Source: Chloranthus sessilifolius | Taxonomy: Eukaryota > Streptophyta > Magnoliopsida > Chloranthales > Chloranthaceae | Direction of reading: 5' to 3' | Assembly: GCA_021018995.1 (NCBI GenBank) | Contig: CM037593.1 | Coordinates: 41,553,810-41,617,809 of the forward strand | Length of the DNA: 64,000 nt | Shown here: piece after piece, positions 50,942 to 57,262 of the stretch | Position numbering within the stretch: position 1 is the stretch's first letter | Layout: each line of letters begins with the position of its first letter | Position numbers and translations under genes: made by a program | The notes under the pieces: generated by a model | What the model was told of the DNA's origin: nothing | Databases searched by the model: none | The model's input: the letters and a program-made list of their open reading frames with translations, nothing else

Positions 50942-53900
50942 TATGGGAGATTAGGAGAGAGGAGAGATATTAGGGGAGAGAGAAACCGTAGAGAGAAAGA
51001 TTGGGAGAGAGAGAGAGATTTGGAGGAGAAAGAGATATCGTAGAGATATCTGGGGACGGACAGAGATGGATTAGGAGAGAGAAAGAGAAATCGAAGAGAG
51101 AGGTTAAAGGAGGGAGAAACCGGAGAGAGAAAGAGAGATCGGAGAGAGAAAGAGAAATCGAAGAGAGAGGTTAAAGGAGGGAGAAACCGGAGAGAGAGAG
51201 ATCGGAGAGAGAAATCGTATGAGATATTAGGAGAGTGAAAGAGAGATTAGGGGAGAGAGAAAGATTGGGAGAGAAAAATCGGAGAGGAGATTTGGAGGAG
51301 AGAGAGAGAGAGAGAGAGAGCGAGAGCGAGTGAGTTTTCCTTTGGAAAAGATAAAAGCCTTTGATTTTAGGGGGATTTCTCCATTTCCGAAGGAAAAGGA
51401 CAACTGATTTATTTCCCGCCCACTTCCCATGGCCTTTTTTTTGCCAAACGAGGGATTTTATCTCATTTCGAACCCGTTCCAACGATTTCTTGTCCTTTCC
51501 CTCTATCCCAACAGACCTGTAGGAACTTTGTGTGGATTCCTATTATCCCAAAACTTCGTGAGATATTAGGAATCAGTTAGACTGTGTGGCTAAGTGGAAA
51601 AGATATAGATGTTTTTAAAAGCTTGCTGACTTGCTACTGGGTGTGGATTACAGAGATGCTATGTGATTGGAGGAAAAAAATAAAAAAAGAAGAAGCTGGA
51701 ACTGTAAGTTAAGGAGACTAATTATCTTTAAAAGTTTGCTTGTCTCTCTAATAAACTTATCTACTGCATACCTGACATACTCTAAGCAGGTAATATCTTC
51801 TGAATAATCATGTTGAGATACACCTGGATGTACATAGATTATTGTTGAGAAACCATGAAGTCAGTGGTGGAGTTTGGATGTGTGAGTGCAATGGCCCGTT
51901 ACTAAATTTGGTATTGTGTTCTTTGTCTAAAGAGCCTGTTCGTGCTGCCATATTGGGCCGCCATTGTCATCTGCATGTGGAATATTTTTTCCATTCTTTG
52001 ATTAATTTGTACAAGTGTTTGGAATGACTTAATTAGCATTGATTAGGTTTATCTGAGTCAGCAAAATTTGTTGGTGGTTGGAATGAAGGACACTCCTCCC
52101 CCCCCCCCCTCCTTTTGATGCCAGAGGTAGGATACTTTGGAGGTGACTCCCATTTGTAAGAGTTGGTATATGGTAACTGATCCATTCCAGATGGTGATTT
52201 GTAACAGATCCTTCTTGGGATGTGTGCCATGTGGAGTCGTCATGTACACGCCCATAGGATCGAAAGATCTTTGGAACTGAAGACTGACAGAAAACTGAAT
52301 CTATCATGTGATTTAACTAAGTCAACTCCCTTTAAATGAACGGCTAACTGATTTTAGAGATTTACACGTCTCCCGCTCACTTTAAAGGATATTACTTTTC
52401 TCAATCGCATGATTGATGCATTTTTTTGTCCCAATCTTCAGAACCAAAGAATTTTAGATCCTATGAGTATACCATCAAACAGCAGACATGGTGACCCCAC
52501 ATGGCACACATCCAAACAGTGACCCCCTTATGAATCACCGTCTGGAATGGTCGGTTACCCTGTACCAACTCTATCGGACAATGGGTGGCCGTTGGAAAGA
52601 GCATATCGAAGGATATTTAACAACAGTGTGGTAAGTCGGAAGATTCGTGAGCTACATAAAAAAAAAATCCTTTTATTAAGCTCTTCTTGAAAATTGGAAA
52701 TAGTTGATAGTGAATGGTGGGAGGACATTGTTTAGATTGGGAAGCAGTTGATAGTATTCTTGGGCAATGTTTAAATTTGAAAATTGGAAGAAAATAGTTG
52801 ATACTGATCTTAAAGCTTTACCTCGATTGCAGCTTGGTTGGCAGCCCCAGTCTAGCCTCCATGGGTAGTAACTTTTGAGCCCTTTGAAAGATGTGTTTTT
52901 GGCCTACTCAGGTCCAATTAGCTCCGAAAGTTGGGAGAAGCAGAAAGTCATTTCTGAGGAGTGAGAATATCTACTCTGGCATCTTCAAGAGACTTGTTTG
53001 GTTGAAGGAAAGTTAAAAAGCATTATGGCCTGGGCTAAGGTTAAACGCTCTCATCTTTTGAGATGTGGATTTTTCGTAGATGAAACGCTTGAGAGCCAAT
53101 TCCCAAAACATAAGAGAGGCATATATATGGAAGCATATTACTCAAGGGGCAGTAGGAATGATCATATTGTTTCCCAAATATATCCTTTGTTTTAGCTATG
53201 ATTTATGATCATGGTGTTTTTCTTTTTCGGATTTTTTAATCTATGATTTAAGAACTCGTGTTTACCTTTTTCACGGGTTTCTTTTCATTTGGGACCTTTT
53301 TATTTGGATGCTTTCTCTTCAAAGTTCAATATATTGGCTAGCTAGTCATCAGAGAAAAAAAAACCACTGTTTTGCAATTACTTTTATGAAGCTTAGAGGG
53401 TGACGGTAAGGTCCAACCAATTCAACCAATTTCAGAATCCTCATAAAGAATTTTAAGATGGTAAGTGCGTTCATGCCAGCTATAACGATGGAAGTCGTGA
53501 AAGTCAAGATTCCCTCATATCCAAGGATCATAGAACCAGTTGAAACTTGAACGCCACATGGGTTTCAACTGGTTGGACCTGATTATTGCTCGAGACTCGA
53601 GTTTAATATAGAGAACATTTAAACTACTAATCTTGATATGAGTAATGGATCGGATACTATGTACATCTGTCAGTTTCTACTTTACTGATATCTAATGAGA
53701 TCGCAAAAGTATCATAATTTGACTGATATGCTTTTACTTGGTGTTGGTAATGGTTCAGAACCAGTGCGTAAACGCAGAGAAGTCTCATTACTCCGGCACG
53801 GTAAACGGAACCATCCATGTAGTTGTTGGAGGTGGAGGCAGTCACTTGACAGAGTTCACAGAATCACCACCCAGGTGGAGCATTTTCAGAGACTACGACT

Positions 53901-54064
53901 TCGGGTTCGTGAAATTAACTGCATTTAATCACAATTCTCTCCTCTTTGAATACAAGAAGAGCAGTGATGGCAGAGTCTATGATTCCTTCACCATCTCGAG
54001 GGACTACAGAGATGTTTTGGCCTGTGTACCGGATGGTTGTGAGCCGACGACTTTGGCTACATAG
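24161..54064 (+). CDS. PAP27: Purple acid phosphatase, PAP27/PAP1 type (gene span, 11 exons, N-terminus missing)
   Basis: Eleven exons, all with GT-AG borders and consistent phase, give 557 codons plus stop. The exons are 24161-24252, 24493-24565, 24671-24793, 25033-25125, 42945-43074, 43419-43500, 43590-43722, 44041-44246, 45688-45813, 46816-47125 and 53759-54064. The protein has the N-terminal fibronectin-like region of the large plant PAPs (SPANI, FALFSGGLSN) and then the metallophosphatase domain with all five metal-ligand blocks: FGDLG, GDITYAN, GNHE, SAHR and GHVHNYE. The family normally has about 610 residues, so roughly 55 N-terminal residues including the signal peptide lie upstream, unfound. 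Large PAPs are usually secreted or vacuolar metallophosphoesterases. This subgroup is often labelled inactive or nucleotide pyrophosphatase-like, but no ligand block is lost here. No frameshift or stop is seen, so it is probably functional. The distinction between PAP27, PAP24 and PAP1 is uncertain. Confidence 0.9.
24493..24565 (+). CDS. PAP27: Phosphatase exon B
   Basis: Encodes SSSCNDESSNPRNQPPYICS and then APIK. The paired cysteines and APIKY border are typical of the subgroup. The donor is AAG/GTGTGT. Confidence 0.85.
24671..24793 (+). CDS. PAP27: Phosphatase exon C
   Basis: Encodes YQYANYSNPNYTKTGRGILK and then FQLINQRADFSFALFSGGLSN. The run RADFSFALFSGG is highly characteristic of large plant PAPs. 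Exactly 41 codons. Confidence 0.9.
25033..25125 (+). CDS. PAP27: Phosphatase exon D
   Basis: Encodes PKLVAVSNKISFANPKAPVY and then PRLAQGKSWNE. The donor GAA/GTAAGT is close to consensus. It is followed by the 17.8-kb intron. Confidence 0.9.
25560..25686 (-). repeat. Copia LTR end and polypurine tract (fragment)
   Basis: On the minus strand the sequence GAGGGGGTGTTAACAAG is a classic copia polypurine tract followed by an LTR start TGTTAACA. The LTR therefore lies to the left of 25686 and the coding region to the right, matching the minus-strand copia pol fragments that follow. The outer LTR border was not found. Confidence 0.55.
25962..26045 (-). repeat. Possible SINE fragment with pol III B box
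   Basis: The minus strand contains GGTCTAGGTTCAAGTCCTC, which matches a tRNA-type B box (GGTTCRANNCC). No clear A box or tail was identified, so this is tentative. Confidence 0.3.
26125..26840 (-). pseudogene. Ty1/copia reverse transcriptase and RNase H fragment
   Basis: Read leftward, it gives TWDFVPRSKRKTPINCKWIY (RT start), QARLVNRGFTEQYSVDYAET with FSLV (RT) and then, after a large internal loss, SSADVECRAMSHTIAGIIW and YSDNRSASCIALNQVFHECT with KHVEIN (copia RNase H end). The palm with its YVDD motif is missing. It is antisense to the phosphatase and non-functional. Confidence 0.85.
27072..27601. mobile_element. hAT-2-type MITE, 514 bp, with 8-bp duplication
   Basis: The body is 27080-27593. 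The left end is CAAGGATCAAAATCTTGG. The right end is CGATATTTTGAACCATG, which reverses to CATGGTTCAAAATATCG. The flanks are ATGTGGAG and ATATGGAG (7 of 8 identical). The interior repeats GATAATATAGCAAGAGTTTA-like words several times (27225-27480) and has no coding capacity. It is related by its ends to hAT-2 at 16494. Confidence 0.8.
28085..29460 (-). pseudogene. RTE-type LINE reverse transcriptase, 3' part
   Basis: Read leftward: RLTKLFNKI, EEWRKSTVAPFYKNKGVIQD, KLWERMIEPRL, TSEFLDGVGLHQGSALSTYL, then the C-terminal region (LRWMCGIIRRERMRNGYIRE, HLRWFGHVHPR, IALICNEWRNRIHKAEPK) and a tail of GAT repeats at about 28085-28110. This order is that of plant RTE LINEs. Multiple stops and frameshifts make it dead. 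The 5' part lies at 33319-33650 beyond an inserted block. Confidence 0.85.
29481..31796. repeat. Two-copy tandem duplication, about 1.19-kb period
   Basis: CGAAAATCAAATTG starts at 29481 and again at 30668. The two copies match for more than 1.1 kb by eye, with scattered substitutions, including TACCACCGGTGA, GTGTTGGGGTGAGC and TCATATCATGCATC. Copy 2 diverges after 31796, and copy 1 has about 60 extra bases at its end. No open frame is shared, so it is non-coding. Confidence 0.85.
31970..32880. repeat. Cluster of GATCGATC palindromes
   Basis: At least a dozen copies of CGATCGATCG or near variants (for example TCGATCGATCGA) are spread over about 900 bp on both sides of the MITE at 32321. Similar words occur in the outer gypsy LTR at 2230-2410. 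Confidence 0.8.
32313..32549. mobile_element. hAT-2-type MITE, 221 bp, with perfect 8-bp duplication
   Basis: The body is 32321-32541: CATGGATTAAAATTTCG on the left and GGTATTTTAACCCATG on the right. The flanks are identical, CAACAGAG (32313-32320 and 32542-32549). The palindrome ACCGATACGTATCGGT at 32344-32359 is the same 16-mer, at the same 23-base distance from the end, as in hAT-2 (16517-16532). It has no coding capacity. Confidence 0.92.
33319..33650 (-). pseudogene. RTE-type LINE, 5' part of the reverse transcriptase region
   Basis: Read leftward from 33650: KIYKLVKIREKKTRDLDQVR, CIRYEDQRVLVKEDEI, then ...WDQMV (GPDG expected) at the insertion border. This is the linker between endonuclease and RT in plant RTE elements and continues into 29460. 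No endonuclease domain was found further right. Confidence 0.75.
34100..34570 (-). pseudogene. L1-type LINE RNase H fragment
   Basis: Read leftward: YLKFNNDGLL (first RNase H aspartate region), DPLEITYQCLRDQAKEK, then YVFHECNKVADFLARLGVET, which corresponds to the EGNxVADxLARLG ending of the RNase H found in plant L1 elements. Frames are broken. An unrelated 0.7-kb segment separates it from the zinc-binding RVT part at 35337-35800. Confidence 0.7.
34620..35365. repeat. Possible MITE splitting the L1 fragment
   Basis: The left side carries GCGCCTATGCTTAGGGCGG and the right side CTGCCTAGGCCTCGCTTG, roughly inverted to one another, and the L1 reading is interrupted exactly here. The inverted repeats are weak and no clean duplication was found. 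Its interior is A/T-rich and non-coding. Confidence 0.35.
35337..35850 (-). pseudogene. L1-type LINE zinc-binding RVT (zf-RVT) fragment
   Basis: KNWYKFIWNNHLIPKHSFCA with WLAINRNSSLLKT and, further left, ASNWHLWRERNQIMLEENRD match the zf-RVT region that precedes RNase H in plant L1 elements (W..IW....PKHSF..WLA, LWRERN.R.F). It is antisense to the phosphatase. Confidence 0.75.
35879..38220 (-). pseudogene. Ty1/copia pol fragment, integrase to RNase H
   Basis: In order from right to left: LVHYDVWGPFPVTSHNGFRY (integrase core start); LLTSCFLINKLPLRFW and IFLGYSN-like (integrase end); YPSYRAFLSIVDIVSIPC (RT linker); TLHVYDDDIILT (RT catalytic box, normally YVDD); GELKYLLEIKDARFKKGIAL and then SWPDITFVINLVSQFMQSSH; finally SELEYQLIVHNTFEIL (RNase H end). 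Most of a copia pol is represented but with frameshifts throughout. LTRs were not identified. Confidence 0.88.
38221..39200. other. Unassigned intron sequence
   Basis: Includes a CA/AT-rich stretch (38730-38830) and purine-rich sequence near 38620-38660. It may include copia LTR or leader sequence, but I could not match two copies. Confidence 0.35.
39200..40560 (-). pseudogene. Second Ty1/copia fragment, protease region to integrase
   Basis: Near 39960-40080 the minus strand reads LGVYSVTSPLMNLAFGSKLA and VQDQNSTR, then CRDGVYYLE, like the stretch between copia protease and integrase. At 39230-39360, TPLWNSVAESKHRHLLKTAK is a mutated copy of the integrase TPQQNGVAERKHRHLLE motif. It overlaps in function with the fragment ending at 38220, so it is a separate insertion. 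It is cut at the right by the solo LTR at 40598. Confidence 0.6.
40593..41482 (-). mobile_element. Solo gypsy LTR, minus orientation
   Basis: The body is 40598-41477 (TGATGCGG...CACCATCA). The flanks are ATTAC and ATTAT (4 of 5 identical). It resembles the inner gypsy LTR (3400-3600): reversed TATA-like CCTATATAAAAGG near 41130-41145, the CTCTTCAAG...CTCTTTG leader words, and ACGGACGTCCGT at about 41232. It appears to sit inside the copia fragment. Confidence 0.8.
41483..42944. other. Unassigned intron sequence before exon E
   Basis: The first 150 bases may be copia gag (minus-strand SLNQLKDPFYN). Otherwise no coding or repeat signal was seen, and no long open frame. The last 40 bases form a normal pyrimidine-rich acceptor region. 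Confidence 0.4.
42945..43074 (+). CDS. PAP27: Phosphatase exon E
   Basis: Encodes MTVTWTSGYHRNEAVPFVEW, then GLMGESQTRSPAGTLTFNRN and SMC, the fibronectin-like domain. It ends in phase 1 before GTATAA, the G completing Gly with the next exon. Confidence 0.92.
43419..43500 (+). CDS. PAP27: Phosphatase exon F
   Basis: After TACATCAG it encodes SPARTLGWRDPGFIHTSFLK and NLWPDS. An open frame extends upstream to 43337, but no AG acceptor fits there and family members lack that extra sequence, so the start at 43419 was chosen. Confidence 0.9.
43590..43722 (+). CDS. PAP27: Phosphatase exon G (first metal ligand)
   Basis: Encodes YTYKLGHRLFNGSYVWSKLY, then SFKASPYPGQDSLQRVIIFG and DLGK. The Asp of FGDLG is the first metal ligand of the binuclear centre. 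The donor is AAG/GTGAGA. Confidence 0.93.
44041..44246 (+). CDS. PAP27: Phosphatase exon H (second ligand block)
   Basis: Encodes AERDGSNEYSNYQPGSLMTT, then IDIVFHVGDITYANGYISQW and PIASAVPYMIA. GDITYAN supplies the bridging Asp and the Tyr ligand that gives purple acid phosphatases their colour. The acceptor is ATGTTTCAG. Confidence 0.93.
44400..44700. repeat. Simple repeats in phosphatase intron
   Basis: A C run (about 44463-44475) and a TA dinucleotide run of about 48 bp (about 44643-44690) lie in the 1.4-kb intron. Both are likely length-variable. The open frames across this stretch are low-complexity and not genes. Confidence 0.9.
45688..45813 (+). CDS. PAP27: Phosphatase exon I (GNHE block)
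   Basis: Encodes GNHERDWPGTGSFYNTMDSG, then GECGVLAETMFYVPAENRAK and FW. The Asn and His of GNHE coordinate the second metal. The donor is TTG/GTAACC. Confidence 0.93.
45991..46320 (-). other. 109-codon antisense open frame in intron, unrecognised
   Basis: This Ser-rich frame (RSTGSSASSFDVFQLLRDYN, TITGGYPISGHFFEPVPTTS) is more protein-like in composition than neighbouring frames. It lies in the intron between exons I and J on the opposite strand. I could not place it in a family. It may be a captured gene fragment or chance. Confidence 0.25.
46816..47125 (+). CDS. PAP27: Phosphatase exon J (two histidine ligand blocks)
   Basis: Encodes STDYGMFHFCIADSEHDWRE to KYKVDIAFYGHVHNYERTCP and IYQ. 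FSAHR and GHVHN provide the remaining histidine ligands. It is the largest exon, 103 codons. It is followed by a 6.6-kb intron. Confidence 0.95.
48421..48564 (+). repeat. Two-copy 72-bp tandem repeat
   Basis: TTGAACTTTA...AAAGATAGAAGCTT occurs at 48421 and again at 48493, followed in both by GAAAAGAGAGGAAACTT. A few substitutions separate the copies. Confidence 0.85.
50272..50579. mobile_element. hAT-2-type MITE, 292 bp, with 8-bp duplication
   Basis: The body is 50280-50571: CATGGATCAAAATCTCGG on the left and CGATATTTTGATCCATG on the right. The flanks are AACCTGAG and AACCTGAC (7 of 8). The interior carries CCGATACGTACCGG and GGACGATAC words, as in hAT-2. It has no coding capacity. Confidence 0.9.
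50736..51330 (+). repeat. GA-rich polypurine tract
   Basis: About 600 bases on the plus strand are mostly G and A, including an uninterrupted GA run at about 50884-50936. Part of it repeats with a 67-bp offset: GAAAGAGAAATCGAAGAGAG at 51081 and 51148. Frames read on the other strand are SLSLSL-type low complexity. Confidence 0.92.
53759..54064 (+). CDS. PAP27: Phosphatase exon K (C-terminus and stop)
   Basis: Encodes NQCVNAEKSHYSGTVNGTIH, then VVVGGGGSHLTEF, DYDFGFVKLTAFNHNSLLFE, YKKSSDGRVYDSFTISRDYR, DVLACVPDGCEPTTLAT and TAG. This is the conserved C-terminal extension of the subgroup. The 3' untranslated region probably occupies the next 100-250 bases. No clear AATAAA signal was noted. Confidence 0.95.
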   Translation, partial: NQCVNAEKSHYSGTVNGTIHVVVGGGGSHLTEFTESPPRWSIFRDYDFGFVKLTAFNHNSLLFEYKKSSDGRVYDSFTISRDYRDVLACVPDGCEPTTLAT

Positions 54065-54314
54065 TTACCAATACCATAAAGTTATCTATTTAGTTGTGAA
54101 AGAAAAAACATTAATATAGAATTTTTACATGTGTAACAGTATGATTAGCTGCCAATTGGCTAAGAAAGATTCCTTTATTTGCTTCAGATTGGAAAGAGTT
54201 AAATCAGCTACCAATTTTTACATGTTAAAGGTATCATCAGCTGCCGGTTTGGTATGTAACAATATGGACAGTTGAAAAAGCTTCTTACCTCAGAAAGTCT
54301 CCAATTACTCCATA

Positions 54315-55943
54315 TTTACCAGACAGGGTCCAACATTTTTCCTATTACATAATAGGGTTCTATACCCTTAACTTTTGTTTTTTTAATAGAGTTTTTTACT
54401 CGAGAGATCTATGTTTCACTTATTACCCAGTAGGGTCCATGACCCTCAACTTTTTCATTTTTTAAAAATAAAATTTGAAAAATAGAGTCTAATAATTGAC
54501 ATGTACTCAAATTCAATTCAAGTGAGAATGAGTTGAAAGAAAATTCCCTAGTACCGTATGAGTTCAATCAATCAATCCCATATGAGACCGATCAATCTGA
54601 CTCATGAGACAGAGATCAATCTGACTCATGAGACCGATCAGGCCACAATATATAAGACAATTGGGGTCGGTCTCATATAAGACTAAACACTCTCATGGGG
54701 GACCAAACGATCTCATATGAAATCGATCGGTCTCCTTTGAGACCGACTTGATTTGTCTTATAGTGGACTGATTGGTCGCATGAGTCTGATCGATCGGTCT
54801 CATATAGGACCTAAGGGCATTTTCGTTTAAACTATTATTCACTTGAATTTAATTTCAGCACATGTCAATTATTAGGCTTTTTCTCAAAATTTCAAAATAA
54901 AAAAAAAAAGAAAAAAGTTGAGGGCCTTAGACTTACATTAATGAATGAAAGGTGAGCGACCCTGTCAGATAAACTGTAAAAGGTTGGACTCTATTGGGTA
55001 ATTTGCCTTTTTTAAAACCTAAGCAAATATGTTCCATAAATTTGACATGTGCTGAATTTAGGTTAAGTGAAAAAAAGATATTAGGCAAAAATGCCCATAG
55101 GTGTCATACATATGACGCCGGTCAAATTGGTCCCTATGAGATCGATGGATTGATCTCGTACAAATTCGATCAGTCCACGATGAGACCGTCAATTGGGTCC
55201 CATATACGGCTCAATCCAAAATTAAGACCCGATCGGTCTCATATAAGGCCGATCACGGTCCTTTGATAATATTGCAACCTAAAGGTCGTAGGCTCGAGTC
55301 CTGCTTTCCCATCCCGAAAAAATAAATAGAATAGTCCTATATGAGACCTACCGCGAGCATTTTCATCTCAAATGTGATTGATTGATCGGTCTCGTATGGG
55401 TTCTAAGAGCATTTTTGTCTAATATATTTTTCACTTAAATTAAATTTCAACACATGTTAACATAATGAAAATTTTTGCCCAAATTCGGCAAAATTTTGCA
55501 ATGGGGGTCAAAGGAAATTTTCGGTACTTTTCGCTAATTTTGGTATTTTTCGATAATTTTATATATTTTTCAGTAACTTTTTTTATATATTTAAAAATTT
55601 TATTATTTTTATTTTATTTTAATTATGTTAGTAATTTAGTATGTATTTTAGTAATTTTTTAAAAAAATATTAAATATATTTTTTTGTATATTTTTAATCC
55701 ATGAAACTTTTTTGAAAATTTTCTGAAAGGTATCTAAATTAATCCGAAATGTACCGAAAGAACCTCCCACTGAAAAATTCCCGAAAACGAAATTTGTCAC
55801 TATGCATGTCAAATATATATACCCTATTTGCTTAGGTTTTTTTGAAAGAAAAAAGAAAAAAAAAAGAAAGGAAAAACGGAAAATTTGAAGGCAGATGGTA
55901 TCCTGTTAAGTAATTAGCAAAACATTGGACCCTGTCACGTAAA
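54315..55943. mobile_element. Nested foldback element
   Basis: The outer inverted ends are at 54315-54339 (TTTACCAGACAGGGTCCAAC) and 55919-55943 (reversed TTTACGTGACAGGGTCCAAT). A third copy of the end lies at about 54960-54980. Inside are several mirrored arms: 54471-54533 with 54840-54890, 55030-55073 with 55428-55457, and 55013-55040 with 55797-55838. Between arms are many GAGACCGATC / GGTCTCATA words. There is no coding capacity. It looks like an inverted-repeat element that duplicated and nested within its own kind. Confidence 0.7.
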
Positions 55944-56061
55944 CAGTAAAAGCTAATCTGCTCCAGTTTAAATGCTAGTTTACATTTGACACACAAAAGT
56001 AGATGGTCAAGATATGGGTCCAAGACTCCGTATGTACTTCGAATTGGTATATGAAACCTGT

Positions 56062-56188
56062 CCAGTGCACCAAGGGTGGTACATGGGTCAGTCTCCTTCC
56101 AGCAACTTGAAGGAGTTGCACCAAATACTGTTACTATTATGAATGATCGGGCAGGAGACTGACTCGTTCACCACCCTTGGTGCACAGG
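56062..56188. mobile_element. Small hairpin MITE, 127 bp
   Basis: The left arm CCAGTGCACCAAGGGTGGT, with GTCAGTCTCCT following, is mirrored by AGGAGACTGAC and ACCACCCTTGGTGCACAGG. The short unpaired centre is about 50 bp. No target duplication was recognised. Confidence 0.7.
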
Positions 56189-56220
56189 TACAAGATCCAT
56201 GCACCATATACCAGTAATAT

Positions 56221-56821
56221 AAGGAGTAGGGCTGCAACTGAGCCGGGCCGAGCCTGAGCTCAGGTTAGCTCTAGCTCGGCTCTACCTTATACGAGCCGAG
56301 CTGGAGGCCTGCTCTAGGCTCTTTGAGCTCGAAAATTTCAAGCTCTAGCTCGGCTCTCCGAGCTCGGGCCGAGCTTTGAGCCAAGAATATTCTATTATGA
56401 AAAAATTTCTCTTAGTACTTTTTAAAACTTCTATTTAATTAAATATCCATTCTATAAAAGATTAAAATGAATGATTAAATAAAAGTACGCAACATATGAA
56501 ATAAATAACTCGTTAGATAAACTAGGGCAAGTGGGGGGCAAAAGTTTATATTTTACCATTAGATAAACTTAAACAGTTACTTTTAATTGTAAAATAGACT
56601 TCTCAAAGTTAATTACTTATTTATATATATATATATATAAACCGAGCCATAGAGCCGAGCTAGCTTTAGCTCGGGCTTGACTCTGTTCATTCCAGCTACA
56701 AATTACCCAGCTCGACTCGGCTGTCGAGCCGAGCTCTAAAGAGAAAAGCTCTTATTTTTCGAGCCGAGCCAAGCCGAGCCGAGTTGTCGAGCTAGCTGTG
56801 TCTGTCGCAGCCCTAAAGGAG
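56221..56821. mobile_element. MITE with TAGGGCTGC ends, 589 bp
   Basis: The body is 56227-56815. The left end is TAGGGCTGCAACTGAGCC and the right end, reversed, is TAGGGCTGCGACAGACAC. Subterminal regions are dense with GAGCCGAGC/GCTCGGCTC repeats. Identical AAGGAG flanks (56221-56226 and 56816-56821) give a 6-bp duplication. The style of ends and subterminal repeats suggests a hAT relative, although hAT normally makes 8 bp. It has a TA run at 56620-56640 and no coding capacity. Confidence 0.75.
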
Positions 56822-57176
56822 ATAATGTCGGGCCACTTAAAGCACCCGACTTAAGTCCTCAGGTACGTGCAACACCCACATATCACACGTATCAGTCAGT
56901 ACAGATAAGTCCCTGCGAGCGGCTAATAAGGTGCGATTCGGACTAATTAAGAACCTCCAAATCTTGATTTATTCCACGGAAATCAAGTTTGTGTGTGATG
57001 TGTGTCGCGTGATTTTCGGGTCACTTTTTTGGGTGCCTCATGGAATAAAAACTGACCGTAGGATGGTACATTTAGTTTCTTTTGCATATTTAGTTTCACT
57101 GCATGATGCATTGTAAAGAGTATTAAAAACATTTAAAATTTAAAAAAAAATTAAAAATATTTAGTTTAAAACAAAA

Positions 57177-57262
57177 TGGTACACAACGAGAATCTTGCAC
57201 AGGCATTTTGTTTGATTGGAGAGTTCCAATCTGCTCTGGATCACTGCGAAGCTTCAATTGGG
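57177..57262 (+). CDS. Isolated TPR-like exon, possibly SMYD-type (partial)
   Basis: The frame MVHNENLAQAFCLIGEFQSA with LDHCEASIG has the helix spacing of a tetratricopeptide repeat and is followed at once by a GT (GGG/GTACAC). It recalls the C-terminal helical region of SET/MYND-domain proteins. No convincing acceptor or neighbouring exons of that family were found, so it may be one exon of a larger gene, a captured fragment or a pseudogene. Confidence 0.4.

Larger units (their letters stand above)
49815..51525. mobile_element. Inverted-repeat element with ends GGTCTGTT(T/G)GGATA
   Basis: The left end is GGTCTGTTTGGATATTTTCC (49828 onward). The right end, reversed, is GGTCTGTTGGGATAGAGGG. 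Sequence next to each end (GGAAT, TTTCC words) is A/T-rich. The interior holds the 292-bp MITE and a GA-rich tract of about 600 bp. No matching target duplication was found, so its superfamily is not assigned. Confidence 0.5.
47126..53758 (+). other. 6.6-kb last phosphatase intron
   Basis: The donor CAG/GTATAA pairs with GGTTCAG before 53759. It contains a 72-bp two-copy repeat (48421-48564), a large inverted-repeat element (49815-51525) with a GA-rich tract and a nested MITE, and a C run at about 52100-52110. Positions 47130-48400, 48570-49800 and 51600-53700 show nothing I can identify. Confidence 0.8.

Noticed and set aside
51171..51482. 103-codon minus-strand frame with SLSLSL runs
   Set aside because: It is the complement of the GA-rich tract, low complexity only.
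52029..52307. Overlapping minus-strand frames of 65-92 codons
   Set aside because: They cross a C run, lie in three competing frames and show no recognisable motif.
55275..55320. Possible tRNA gene or SINE (GGCTCGAGTCC resembles a B box)
   Set aside because: No acceptor stem, anticodon arm or A box could be fitted. It lies within the foldback repeat.
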